From positions 1-64,000 of the forward strand of contig NZ_JAERQF010000006.1 in NCBI RefSeq assembly GCF_016734815.1: DNA of 64,000 nucleotides, read 5' to 3'. Position 1 is the first letter of the stretch. Every line of letters starts with the position of its first letter. Shown here in pieces: positions 44,841 through 53,615 of this stretch. The notes below the pieces were generated by a model. That model was not told where the DNA came from. It searched no databases and saw only the letters and a program-made list of their open reading frames with translations. The translations under genes and the position numbers were made by a program. This stretch comes from Hymenobacter rubidus (GTDB taxonomy: Bacteria > Bacteroidota > Bacteroidia > Cytophagales > Hymenobacteraceae).

Positions 44841-47708
44841 CTAAAACAAATCGTCCTTCGCGGGGGCGATGTAAGGCTGGGGCTTGCTGTCGGTGGGCGG
44901 CAGGCCGAAGTAAAAATAAAGCGTGCGCTTGATGGGCGTGCCGCTGAGGTGATTGGGCTCGCTATTCGGGCCGAGGTGCTCGGGGTGGTTGTCGATGTTG
45001 AGCCCCAGCTTGGTGCCGATGGGCGGGATGCCATCGAGGAAGGAAATATCGCCGGTGGGCAGGCCGGGCTGAGGCTTCACGCCCGAAAGGCCGTAGAAGT
45101 TGAAGCGCCGCACGAACAAGCCGGGGTCGGGGCTGGCGACGAGGAAGGCGCCTTCCACGGTGTTAAATTCCATCCAGGCGATGTCGGCGAAGTAGCCCTT
45201 GAACTCGGGGTAAATCCAGGGCGCTGCTGCCGTTTGGGTGTTGTTGTTGGCGTTTTCCCACACGTTGAGCGTGGTGCCGGCCAGGCGGTTTTTCCAGGCG
45301 CGGTACGGGCCCTGGCCCAGCCACTTGGCCCCGATGACGAAGTTTTCGGGGTAGCTGAAGCTGAGGCCGGTGAAGGCGTGGTCGCCGGTTAGGGCGTACT
45401 CGTAATCCATTTGCAGCCAGCCGGTGGCGTGCATTTTCCAGCGCACCGTTTTCAGGTTGCCGGTGTAGCTGGCTTCGATAACTTCGCCGTCGGGCTCGGC
45501 GCGGTGCGTGAGGCCGGTGAAGGCGGCGGTGCCGGCCACCAGCACGGGGCCGTTGGTGAAGCTGAGCTTGTCGCCGTTGTTGCCCTTCACGCCGCTGATG
45601 CGGCCGTTGGTTTTGTTGAAGGTGACCGAAATGCCGCTGGCCGTGAGGCTGAGCGTAGTGTCGGTTTCGGCCACCTGCACGGCGGGCTTGTCCTTGGCCT
45701 GGAGCGCCAGCACACCGTCGAGGAGGCGGGGGTTGCCGCCGGTTTTCCAGGTCCATTTATACACGAGGTTCTTCTGCGGGTCGAAGGCGGAGAGGACCAG
45801 CGCGTCGTAGTTCCTCCAGTCTTTGGGCAGCTCCAGGTTCAGCTTGCCGGTGGCCAGCGGGGCCAGATTCGGGCTTTTGAAACGGCTTTTCTTGCCCGGC
45901 AGGCTGCCCGCAAACGGGTCGCTCGGCTTGCGGAAATTCACCAGCTCCCACTGAAAAAAGCACTGGTTGAGGTTGGTAAAATGGTAGCGGTTTTCGACTT
46001 CTATCTTCCCGTCAAACTTGGCCGGCAACTCTTTCAGCGTGATGTGCACGGGCGAGAAAATCTCGCGGATGGCGAAGAAGCTGCCCTCCTTTTCGCGGTG
46101 CGGGCCCAGCAGGCCGTCGGGCGCGTTCACGCCGTTCACGTCGATGATGTTGTGCTGGTCGGTGCGCACGATGCCCTCGTCCACCATCGCCCACAGGAAG
46201 CCGCCGCCCGAGCGTTGGGCCTTCCAGTGCAGTTCCCACATATCGGCCAGGCCGGCACCTCCTCCCCCATCGTCCTGGCTGTGCAGGAATTCAGTGGGCA
46301 TGTAGATGAGCGAGTCGGCGAGAATTTTCTGGGTGCTGTAGTAGTCCTCGTAATGGTTGCAGTCGATGCCGCTCACGGCGTTGCCGGGACGGTGATGCGG
46401 ATGAATGACGGGCCGCCGGGTAAGGTCGTACTGATAGAAAATGGCGTCCAGCTCCTTGTTGGTGCCGCCCTCGTTGCCGTTGTCCCAGAAGATGATGCTG
46501 GGGTGGTTCTGGTCTTTCTGCACCATCGAGCGCACCAGTGGCGTGCCGGCTTTGGTGCTGTAGAATTTCTGCCAGCCGGCCAGCTCGTCGAGCACATAGA
46601 GGCCCAGCGAATCGCAGAGGTGCAGGAATTCGGCATCGGGCGGGTAGTGCGACATGCGGACGGCGTTCATGTTCATCTCCTTCAGCAGCTTCACGTCCTG
46701 GAGGTGGATGCTGTCGTTGAGCGTCCGGCCGGTTTCGGGCCACCAGCTGTGGCGGTTGGTACCCTTCATTTTCACCTGCGTGCCGTTCACATAAATGCCC
46801 TTGCCACGCCGCACCTCAATGGTGCGGAAGCCGAAGGTTTCGGTGGTTTGGTACTGGGTTTCGGAGCCGTTGCGCAGCGTGAGGCGGGCGCGGTAGAGGC
46901 TGGGCGTTTCGGCCGTCCACTGGCGCGGGTTTTTGATAGTGGCAGTTAGGCGGGCCACAGTATCACCAGCGACAACAGTGGTGCTGGCAGTGAGTACAGT
47001 TTGGCCGGTTTGGTCGAGAATATCGGCTTGCAGTTGGGCGGTTTGCTGCACGTTACGCACGTTGGCGCGGAGAGTGAAGCTGCCGTTGGCGCGGGCGTCG
47101 ATGGCCACGTTTTCGGCGTACTGCTGCGGGTAGGATTGCAGGTAAACCGGCCGGAAAATCCCGCCGAACACCCAGTAGTCGGCCAGCCGCTCGGCGTTGT
47201 TCACGCTGGCATCAGCCGACATCTTGCTCACTTTCACTTCGAGCAAATTGGCCTCCCCAAACTTCAGCTTGTCGGTGATGTCGTATTTAAACCGGTAGAA
47301 TGCGCCCTGGTGCACGGCCCCGGCCACCTGCCCGTTCACCTTCACCTCCGTATCCGTCATCGAGCCTTCAAACACGATTTCGACGCGCCGCCCGCGCCAG
47401 GCGGCGGGCACCGTGAACGAGTGTTTATACAGCCCCTGCTCATCGGCGAAGCGGAAATTTTTGCCGTAGGTTTTGTAGTCGCGGCCGTAGTTGTAGAGGC
47501 CGAAGCCCTGCTGCTCCCAGCACGAGGGCACGGCAATGGTGGTCCAATAGCCGCTTTTGCGCCCGCCGGTGCAGTAGAAATCCCACTTCACCGTGGGGTG
47601 GTTATCGCGGCCCGAGAGATACTGGATTTGCTTCTGGGTGGCGGGGGTTTGGGCGCGGATGGGCTGAGTCGGCAGCAGGGCCAGGAGTAAGAAGCAGAGG
47701 TATTTCAT
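44841..47708 (-). CDS. GH2 family beta-galactosidase-like enzyme, secreted
   Basis: The 955-residue protein has a signal peptide (MKYLCFLLLALLPTQPIRAQ). An N-terminal sugar-binding domain (about 55-195) with YKHSFTVPAAWRGRRVEIVFEG (in part), an Ig-like domain and a TIM barrel follow: KMKGTNRHSWWPETGRTLN, MNAVRMSHYPPDAEFLHLCD, NHPSIIFWDNGNEGGTN (acid/base Glu of NEGG) and GGFLWAMVDEGIVR. The C-terminal part has WLGQGPYRAWKNRLAGTTLN, like the small-chain domain of beta-galactosidases. Beta-galactosidase or a related activity fits. It is downstream of the propeller gene at 47846 with a palindrome between them. Confidence 0.9.
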   Translation of the reverse strand: MKYLCFLLLALLPTQPIRAQTPATQKQIQYLSGRDNHPTVKWDFYCTGGRKSGYWTTIAVPSCWEQQGFGLYNYGRDYKTYGKNFRFADEQGLYKHSFTVPAAWRGRRVEIVFEGSMTDTEVKVNGQVAGAVHQGAFYRFKYDITDKLKFGEANLLEVKVSKMSADASVNNAERLADYWVFGGIFRPVYLQSYPQQYAENVAIDARANGSFTLRANVRNVQQTAQLQADILDQTGQTVLTASTTVVAGDTVARLTATIKNPRQWTAETPSLYRARLTLRNGSETQYQTTETFGFRTIEVRRGKGIYVNGTQVKMKGTNRHSWWPETGRTLNDSIHLQDVKLLKEMNMNAVRMSHYPPDAEFLHLCDSLGLYVLDELAGWQKFYSTKAGTPLVRSMVQKDQNHPSIIFWDNGNEGGTNKELDAIFYQYDLTRRPVIHPHHRPGNAVSGIDCNHYEDYYSTQKILADSLIYMPTEFLHSQDDGGGGAGLADMWELHWKAQRSGGGFLWAMVDEGIVRTDQHNIIDVNGVNAPDGLLGPHREKEGSFFAIREIFSPVHITLKELPAKFDGKIEVENRYHFTNLNQCFFQWELVNFRKPSDPFAGSLPGKKSRFKSPNLAPLATGKLNLELPKDWRNYDALVLSAFDPQKNLVYKWTWKTGGNPRLLDGVLALQAKDKPAVQVAETDTTLSLTASGISVTFNKTNGRISGVKGNNGDKLSFTNGPVLVAGTAAFTGLTHRAEPDGEVIEASYTGNLKTVRWKMHATGWLQMDYEYALTGDHAFTGLSFSYPENFVIGAKWLGQGPYRAWKNRLAGTTLNVWENANNNTQTAAAPWIYPEFKGYFADIAWMEFNTVEGAFLVASPDPGLFVRRFNFYGLSGVKPQPGLPTGDISFLDGIPPIGTKLGLNIDNHPEHLGPNSEPNHLSGTPIKRTLYFYFGLPPTDSKPQPYIAPAKDDLF

Positions 47709-47733
47709 AGGCGGTTTTGAATTCTATCAAAAC

Positions 47734-47822
47734 GTCATGCGGAGCGCAGCCGAAGCATCTCTACTGCATCAGTATAATAATTACTTGTGCGGTAGAGATG
47801 CTTCGGCTGCGCTCCGCATGAC
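47734..47822. repeat. Family A palindrome
   Basis: Arms GTCATGCGGAGCGCAGCCGA..GCATCTCTACTGC and reverse complement; CGGAGC pairs with GCTCCG. The loop includes ATAATAATTACTTG. Confidence 0.9.
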
Positions 47823-47845
47823 GTTCATTTTTTTATGAACAGTCG

Positions 47846-49594
47846 TTAGTAATGCGTGTGGTTGACCACGCTGTTTCTCAGATATTCCCGGTCTTTCTTC
47901 AAATCCTTGCCGCTGTGCGCGGCACTGCGGCTGCCGAAAACACTCAGCCGCCCCTGGTTCAGCGTAATGACTTCCTCTGCGCCGCGCCCCGTGAAATCGA
48001 ACATGTGGAAGACGGTATCCGGAAAATACAGCTCGCCGGTGCCGGCGTCGTTCAGTCGAAACTTGTGCCAGAACAGCCAGGTGGCGCCGTCGCCGCGCCA
48101 GTTGCCGCGCACGAAATCGGGGTTGCCGTTGATGGGGTTGCCGGGCCACTTCTTCACCAGGTTGCCGCTTTTGTCGAACCAATAGAGCTGGCTGGACAGG
48201 CCGGGCTCGTCGGTACCCTTGGTGCCGTAGGTGCGGCCCCCGATGACGACCTGCGGGCCGGACACACCTTTCAGGAAATTGCCCACCGCCAGCTGCTGGC
48301 TGTGCTCGGCGGTGTTTTGCCAGATGATTTTGCCGCTCATGCCGTCGTAGATGAACACGCCGGTTTCGCTGTTGGCGGTGGCGATGTCGAGCTTGCCGTC
48401 GCCGTTCATGTCGATGAATTTGTAGCTGTCGGCGTGGTCGTGGTTGTCGGGCAGCAGGTCGAAGCGGTTCCAGATTTCCTGGCCGTTTTTGTCGAGCAGC
48501 AGCGAGCCAACCAGCACCTCATCAAGGCCGTCGGCGTTCAAATCAACGGGGTAGATGTAGTGGCCGAGGTTGTCTTTTTTGCGGTGTTCGGTGTGCTGCC
48601 AGAGTTGCTTGAGGTCGGCCGCGTAGGCCGTCACGTTCTGGGTGCCGCCCATGTCGGTGTAGGCCACCAGGTCGTTGGCCGGGCCGGCGTGCAGGTGGGC
48701 GATGGCCAGCCGGAAGTTGTTGTAGACGTGCGGCAGCGGCTGGGTGGGCCAGGCCGTTTTGCGCAGGATTTTGCCGGTGCGGCCATCGGCCACTACCAGC
48801 CACTCCTGCCCCTCAATGAAGCGCCAGTGCACCACTTCGGCGCGGCCGTTGTGGTCGAAATCCCAGAGCACGCCGGGCGCTTCGAATTCGGAACGCTCTT
48901 TCACGTATTCCGTCGGCGCTTTGTAGGCCCACAGCTCCTTGCCGGAATTGTCAAAAACGTGGGCCGAAAAGTCCGGTTCCAGCACCATGAAATCGGTTTT
49001 GCCGTCGCCGTCCACGTCGCCAAATTTTACGGCATTTGAATTGGGAATGGCGTATTGCTTCAGCAGCTGCACGTCGTCCGGCAGTTGGTAGGGCCGCACA
49101 TCTTCTTCCTTCAAGCTGGCGTTTTTGCTCAGCACCAGCACGTCCACGGCCGCGCCCATTTCAATGCGCGTGAGCTTCACATACGCCGGGCCGGCGGGCA
49201 GCTCAAACGTGCCCCCGGCCTGCCAGCCCAGCGGGCCGTGCCCAAACGTGGCGGCCGTCACCTGGTCGTTGATGGCGACTTTGAAGCTGGTATTTTTCTC
49301 GCCCTGGCTGCGCACGAATAGCGTGTAGGTGCCCGCTTCCGGCACCTGCACGCGCACCTGCATGTTGGTTTTGGATTTTAATACCAGCGCCGTGTTGTTG
49401 AAAATCCAGGGCGCGTGCAAGGCGTTCGCATCGGCAATGACGACGCCTTTGGGAATTTCCTGAATAAAATCCGAAGCCGGGATGATGACGGTGCCCGGCA
49501 GCGGGGCGGGCCGGGCGGCGGGCGGGGTTTGGGCGCCGGCGCATGGGCCGAGCAAGCCGCGCAGCAGCACGGCCAGAGCAACAAGCTTCTTCAT
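47846..49594 (-). CDS. Secreted FG-GAP/beta-propeller protein, possibly rhamnogalacturonan-lyase-like
   Basis: The start MKKLVALAVLLRGLLG is preferred to one five codons upstream; the product is 582 residues. A jelly-roll-like N-terminal domain (about 30-155) precedes a propeller with calcium-type repeats: VKFGDVDGDGKTDFMVLEPD, WDFDHNGRAEVVHW, PVDLNADGLDEVLVGS and FIDMNGDGKLDIATANSETG. The D-x-D-x-D-G layout recalls family PL11 rhamnogalacturonan lyases, which are also propellers. FG-GAP proteins without enzyme activity look the same, so this is only a suggestion. Upstream of GH2 on the same strand. Confidence 0.6.
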   Translation of the reverse strand: MKKLVALAVLLRGLLGPCAGAQTPPAARPAPLPGTVIIPASDFIQEIPKGVVIADANALHAPWIFNNTALVLKSKTNMQVRVQVPEAGTYTLFVRSQGEKNTSFKVAINDQVTAATFGHGPLGWQAGGTFELPAGPAYVKLTRIEMGAAVDVLVLSKNASLKEEDVRPYQLPDDVQLLKQYAIPNSNAVKFGDVDGDGKTDFMVLEPDFSAHVFDNSGKELWAYKAPTEYVKERSEFEAPGVLWDFDHNGRAEVVHWRFIEGQEWLVVADGRTGKILRKTAWPTQPLPHVYNNFRLAIAHLHAGPANDLVAYTDMGGTQNVTAYAADLKQLWQHTEHRKKDNLGHYIYPVDLNADGLDEVLVGSLLLDKNGQEIWNRFDLLPDNHDHADSYKFIDMNGDGKLDIATANSETGVFIYDGMSGKIIWQNTAEHSQQLAVGNFLKGVSGPQVVIGGRTYGTKGTDEPGLSSQLYWFDKSGNLVKKWPGNPINGNPDFVRGNWRGDGATWLFWHKFRLNDAGTGELYFPDTVFHMFDFTGRGAEEVITLNQGRLSVFGSRSAAHSGKDLKKDREYLRNSVVNHTHY

Positions 49595-49684
49595 GAATGG
49601 AGGGGGCACCGGGCGTGCCAGCGGGCGAGGGTGGGAATTGGCGCCGCCCCTCTACCAGACCCAAGCGAGGGACGCGCCGGGCCC

Positions 49685-49719
49685 CGAAGGAACCATGCCC
49701 TCCCGCCGCAAGCCTCCTG
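49685..49719 (-). promoter_or_regulatory. Possible shared locus promoter before the beta-propeller gene (weak)
   Basis: On the minus strand GGTACAGGAGGCT (CAGGAGGCT at 49719-49711) is followed by 18 nt and then TTCCTTCG (49692-49685), about 90 nt before the ATG. Two more CAGGAA motifs (49729, 49752) are just upstream. This is the weakest member of the set. Confidence 0.25.
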
Positions 49720-49771
49720 TACCTTCCTGCCAGCGCCCGGGCCGCTTTCCTGCACGCCGCGGAGCACTGGC

Positions 49772-50047
49772 CTATGCCAGCACGTCGGCGTATTCGTCGT
49801 GGTGCCGCTTCACAAAGCCCGCCATGAAGGTGCAGCTGGTTTTCACTTTCAGCTGTTCCTGGCGGGCAAAGGCCAGGGCAGTGCGGGCCAGCTCATCGGC
49901 CACGCCCTGGCCGCGCAGGGCTTTGTCGACGTAGGTGTGGGTGAAATCGATGAGGCCGGGCGCGGGGCGTGCATAAGCCAGCTCGGCGTCGTGGCCGTCG
50001 CGGGTGGTGGTGAATTCCTGGTTTTCGGTATCGTGATGAACGGGCAT
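49772..50047 (-). CDS. Small GNAT-type N-acetyltransferase (YjdJ-like)
   Basis: The ATG at 50047 (MPVHHDTENQEFTTT) is preferred to a TTG at 50062; the product is 91 residues. DGHDAELAYARPAPGLIDFTHTYV, then VDKALRGQGVADELARTALA (acetyl-CoA loop RGQGVA) and TSCTFMAGFVKRHHDEYADV match the short YjdJ-type acetyltransferases (in part). The substrate is unknown. The gene stands alone. Confidence 0.85.
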   Translation of the reverse strand: MPVHHDTENQEFTTTRDGHDAELAYARPAPGLIDFTHTYVDKALRGQGVADELARTALAFARQEQLKVKTSCTFMAGFVKRHHDEYADVLA

Positions 50048-50186
50048 AGCAATGAAGGTCAATGACTAAGGAATGCGAATAGGCCGAGGCAGTCGCGCAG
50101 GTGAACGGCGGCGCCCGGTTTGCGTACAGTGAAGGTAGAAAGACGGGCCCGACCCGTTTGGTTTTCCACTCTTCACTACTTTCCCA

Positions 50187-50657
50187 ATGGATACGCAAAA
50201 CACCCCCGCTCCGTCGACCGACGATGCTCGTCCCCTTGACCAGCAAGAGCGGGCCGCCGCTGCCCGCCCCAATTCCAACGACCCGGCCGTGAACGCCAGC
50301 AGCCCTACTTACGGCGAGTTTGGCGGGGTGCCCGCCTCGGCTCCTTTAGCTGCTCATCACGCGGCGGCGCCCACCAACGCCGCCCCCGGCCGCAGCGGGG
50401 CCAACGACAATCCCGACGAATTCAGTGAATTCCGTGACCGTGAAAAAGAAGCGCGCAACGCCCCCGACAACCCCGAAGACCAGCCCGGCCACGTAGAGCA
50501 GAACCAGGCGCCCGACGCCGTCCGGGCCGCGCAGCACGCCGACACCGACGAGCAGCGGGCCGCCTGGTCGAAGGATGACCCGCGCTACGCCGGGGGCGGC
50601 ACGCACAACACCCGCGAAGAGCCCGCCGACGCCCAATACCCGGCCTCTGACGAATAG
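50187..50657 (+). CDS. Disordered acidic protein of unknown function
   Basis: The 156-residue protein is rich in Ala, Asp, Glu, Pro and Asn, with no hydrophobic segment and no cysteine. Blocks such as NPDEFSEFRDREKEARNAP and NREEPADAQYP-like ends suggest an intrinsically disordered protein. No family was recognised. It is followed by another disordered protein gene after 40 nt. Confidence 0.6.
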   Translation: MDTQNTPAPSTDDARPLDQQERAAAARPNSNDPAVNASSPTYGEFGGVPASAPLAAHHAAAPTNAAPGRSGANDNPDEFSEFRDREKEARNAPDNPEDQPGHVEQNQAPDAVRAAQHADTDEQRAAWSKDDPRYAGGGTHNTREEPADAQYPASDE

Positions 50658-50697
50658 GCGGAATCTACTTTTCATTTCATTACCCATCCCCCACTTC

Positions 50698-50970
50698 ATG
50701 TCACCTGACAACCCCAACCCTTACGACGAGCAGTCGAACAGCGAAGACGGTGCTTCCACACCCATGCTCGACGCGGCTACGCACGGCCAGCAGCTCGACG
50801 ACAACAACGCTTCCGGCCAGGAAAAAGCCGACGAAATGGACGATTCGCTCCGTTCGGATATCCAGGCCATGACCAAGCCGGGCCCCGCCCCTGCTTCGGA
50901 CGAAAACCTGCCCCGCGAGCTCACCGACCCCAGCGACCGCGCCTTCACCCTGCCCGAGGAGCAGAGCTAG
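50698..50970 (+). CDS. Small acidic disordered protein of unknown function
   Basis: The start MSPDNPNPYDEQSNSEDGA gives 90 residues. It is acidic (ends FTLPEEQS), without hydrophobic or cysteine residues. It shares its style with the preceding gene, so the pair may be co-expressed. No family was recognised. Confidence 0.6.
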   Translation: MSPDNPNPYDEQSNSEDGASTPMLDAATHGQQLDDNNASGQEKADEMDDSLRSDIQAMTKPGPAPASDENLPRELTDPSDRAFTLPEEQS

Positions 50971-50987
50971 ACGCTTCACTTAATGAT

Positions 50988-51180
50988 AGGACTTACGCAG
51001 TTGAAGCCCCAGCGGGGCGGCATATTGGTAGTAAGTTATTCATTATGCAATGGCAAAGCCCCGGCGGGGCGACACTCGCCAAGCACTCAACCGAGTGTCG
51101 CCCCGCCGGGGCTTTCTACCCAACATCAGCCAGTTATTATCGATATGGCGCCCCGCTGGGGCTTCAACTGCGTAAGTCCT
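50988..51180. repeat. MITE-like element with 38-bp terminal inverted repeats and inner hairpin
   Basis: The ends are AGGACTTACGCAGTTGAAGC..CCCAGCGGGGCGGCATAT and its near-perfect reverse complement (51143-51180). Inside is a second hairpin, AAAGCCCCGGCGGGGCGACA (51055) against its inverse (51092-51115). There is no transposase. The AGGACTTACGCA end resembles termini of small non-autonomous elements in other bacteria, from memory. Confidence 0.75.
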
Positions 51181-51192
51181 AAATGAATAAGT

Positions 51193-51320
51193 TGTTCAAG
51201 GAGTTGGTTCCGCTCGGTCCGACGGCGTAGGCGTCCGACCGGTGGCCGCCCGAACGAGGCACCAATGACCGTTGACCGACGACCGGTCGGACGCCTACGC
51301 CGTCGGACCGGTCCTGAACA
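51193..51320. repeat. Long GC palindrome
   Basis: CGGTCCGACGGCGTAGGCGT (51215) pairs with ACGCCTACGCCGTCGGACCG (51291-51310), with outer TTGTTCA / TGAACAG pairing. The loop of about 35 nt has GACCGTTGACCGACGACC. Confidence 0.8.
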
Positions 51321-51325
51321 GCTTC

Positions 51326-51398
51326 GAAGAATGAGGAGTGAGGAATGAAGAATTGTCGTTACGATAATTCTTCATTCCTCACTCCTCATTCTTCATTA
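51326..51398. repeat. Palindrome of GAATGAGGAGT-type words
   Basis: GAAGAATGAGGAGTGAGGAA..TGAAGAATTGTCGT pairs with ACGATAATTCTTCATTCCTC..ACTCCTCATTCTTC around a very short loop. It ends 11 nt from the stop of the TonB receptor gene. Confidence 0.85.
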
Positions 51399-51409
51399 AG
51401 CCGAAGGCG

Positions 51410-53524
51410 CTACCAGCGCCAGCCCAGCTGCGTGCCTCCGTACCAGTTGCGGCCCGGCGCGGGCTGAAAATAGCGGCCGCCAAAAGCGTTCAGGTCGTTG
51501 CCGAGACTGTAGCTGCGGTCGATTGCGTTGTCGAGGCCCGCGTAGATATTGGCTTCCAACTGACGCCAGCGGCGCTGCCAGCCGCCTCGCGCCCCAAACA
51601 CCCAGTAGCCGGCGGCTTCCTCCGTATTGGCATCGTTGAGCACTACCCGGGCCTGGTGGCCGAGGTTGGGGGCGAGGTAGAAGCCGTGCGTATCGCTAAA
51701 ATCCAGCCCGGCGCTGAGCGTGTGGGGCGTGGTGCCGGTGAGGCGGTTGCCGCTGAGGTCGGCCCCGCCGCTGGGGTAGCTGCCGAAGCGGAAATCGTTG
51801 TAGGCATAGCTGGCCCAGGCGCGCAGGCCGGTGGGCTGGGCGTCGGTGGCAAGACCAGGTGTGGATACGGGCGCCGCCTGCCACAGCCAACCACTCAGGG
51901 CCGCTTCGAGCCCGCGCTGGTGCGTGCTGCCGGTGTTGCGGAATATCACAATGCCTTGGTCGGTGCTGCTGCTGACGATGGTTTGGCGCAGCTCAAAATC
52001 AAACACGTTCAGCTCGTAGCGCAGCCGGTTGTCGAAGAAATTGCCGCGCGTGCCCACTTCGTAGCTGGTGCCCCGCTCGGCCTGCAGGGCGCCGTTGAGG
52101 CGGCCGTCGGAGGTGCGAATTTCGTCGGTCGTGGGGGGCGAAAAGCCCGTGCTCACGCTGGCGTAAGCCGATAAGCTGGGGCTTATTTCCTTCAGCAAGG
52201 CCACGCGCGGGGATATTTCGGGCCGGAAACTGCGGGCAAACTCGTAGCCGGTGGGGTTGGTTGCGGCACCACTCACCCGCGCAATGCGGTAGCGCAGGCG
52301 GTTGTAGCTCGCGGCCACGGTCAGCAGGAAATTGGCGGGCAATTCGTAGTCGGCCTGCGCGAAGGCAAATCCGGTAGTGGTCGAAATTTCGTCGTTGTAG
52401 CGCAGCACCCCTGGCGTGCCGCCGTTGTTCTGGTAGCTGCGCCCGTCGGTAAAGCTGGCCTGAAACTCGCCGCCGGTTTGCAGCCGCAGCACCCGGCCGG
52501 CCAGCGTGGTACGGTAGCGCAGGGCCGTGCGCCCGCCCGTGCCCACCGCCGTGTTCCGCTCATAATCGACCAAGTACGGCGTCCGAATAGCCGTGCCGCT
52601 GCCATAAAGCGTAGTTTGCAGTTCCATCTTCTCCGTGAACCGATACTCATGGGTGAGCCCAAGCAAGCCGGTTTGCGAGGCATAAAATGCCTGCTGGGCC
52701 ACGGTGCCGGGGGCCGTGGCCGTGCCCGGCCGCGCCTGCCGGGGGTCGGCCAGAAATTGAGCGCGGGTGAGGCCGCCGGGCAGCTGGTAATTTATGTCGG
52801 TGTAGAGCAAATGGGCCGCCAGCGTGGTTTTGGGCGAAGCCACGGTCCGGACATCCAGCGCCAAAACGTCGCGCCGCAGGCTGCTCTGCTGGCGGTATCC
52901 ATCCAACTCCTGGTGGGCATACTGCGCCCGCACGCTGGTATTCAGGCTGCCCGTTTCGGCCGTGATGGTGTTGCGACGCAGGCCGAAGCTGCCCACCGTG
53001 GCGCCCACGGCCACGCGGCTACTACCGGCCGCCACCGTCGGCGTGCCAAACAGCGCCACGCCGCCCGTGCCCGCGCCGTACACGCTGCCGGCCGGCCCTT
53101 TCAGCACCTCCAGCCGCCCAATGATGGCGGGGTCGAGCAGGTTGAGCGGGGTGCTGCCGCCGGCTTCGGTGAACGGAATGCCGTTGTAATACACCTTCAC
53201 GTTGCGCACTCCAAACGGCGAGCGCAGCGTGCTGCCCCGGATGCTGAGCCGGTAGCTGGCTGTGGCGCGCTCTTCGAGCCGCACGCCGGGCAGCGTGTTC
53301 ACGGCCTGGGTGAGGGCGGCGGGGCTGAACTGCTGAATGGTGCGGGCATCGAGCACGCCCACGGCCGCGGCAGTGTGGCGCAGCGGCAGGCGCTGGCCGT
53401 AGCCGGTCACGGTGGCTTCGGGCAGGGCTACGGTGTGGGTAGTATCGGGCAGGGTTTGGGTTTGGGCACGGCTGCCGAGCGAAGCGAGCAGCAATGCCGC
53501 GGGCAATAGGGAGCGTATGGTCAT
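51410..53524 (-). CDS. TonB-dependent outer-membrane receptor (siderophore type)
   Basis: The start MTIRSLLPAALLLASLGSRA gives 704 residues with a signal peptide. The plug (about 35-155) has LPEATVTGYGQRLPL (TonB-box-like), TLPGVRLEERATASYRLSIRG and IIGRLEVLKGPAGSVYGAGTGG (in part). The barrel follows and ends GGTQLGWRW, a normal C-terminal aromatic. It lacks the N-terminal regulatory-like domain of SusC proteins, so it fits a metal or siderophore receptor. It diverges from the DUF2490 gene with a 91-bp gap. Confidence 0.87.
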   Translation of the reverse strand: MTIRSLLPAALLLASLGSRAQTQTLPDTTHTVALPEATVTGYGQRLPLRHTAAAVGVLDARTIQQFSPAALTQAVNTLPGVRLEERATASYRLSIRGSTLRSPFGVRNVKVYYNGIPFTEAGGSTPLNLLDPAIIGRLEVLKGPAGSVYGAGTGGVALFGTPTVAAGSSRVAVGATVGSFGLRRNTITAETGSLNTSVRAQYAHQELDGYRQQSSLRRDVLALDVRTVASPKTTLAAHLLYTDINYQLPGGLTRAQFLADPRQARPGTATAPGTVAQQAFYASQTGLLGLTHEYRFTEKMELQTTLYGSGTAIRTPYLVDYERNTAVGTGGRTALRYRTTLAGRVLRLQTGGEFQASFTDGRSYQNNGGTPGVLRYNDEISTTTGFAFAQADYELPANFLLTVAASYNRLRYRIARVSGAATNPTGYEFARSFRPEISPRVALLKEISPSLSAYASVSTGFSPPTTDEIRTSDGRLNGALQAERGTSYEVGTRGNFFDNRLRYELNVFDFELRQTIVSSSTDQGIVIFRNTGSTHQRGLEAALSGWLWQAAPVSTPGLATDAQPTGLRAWASYAYNDFRFGSYPSGGADLSGNRLTGTTPHTLSAGLDFSDTHGFYLAPNLGHQARVVLNDANTEEAAGYWVFGARGGWQRRWRQLEANIYAGLDNAIDRSYSLGNDLNAFGGRYFQPAPGRNWYGGTQLGWRW

Positions 53525-53615
53525 GCTGAAAAACGGGGTTAGTTGGTCCCGAACCGACAGGCAGGCGCAATGTTGGCGGTGCCGACCCATGCGGTATTTG
53601 GTGGCATCTTGCCGC

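Larger units (their letters stand above)
50971..51409. other. 439-bp gap made almost wholly of three palindromes
   Basis: Three unrelated palindromic elements (50988-51180, 51193-51320, 51326-51398) lie side by side between converging genes. No coding frame was seen. Confidence 0.85.
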
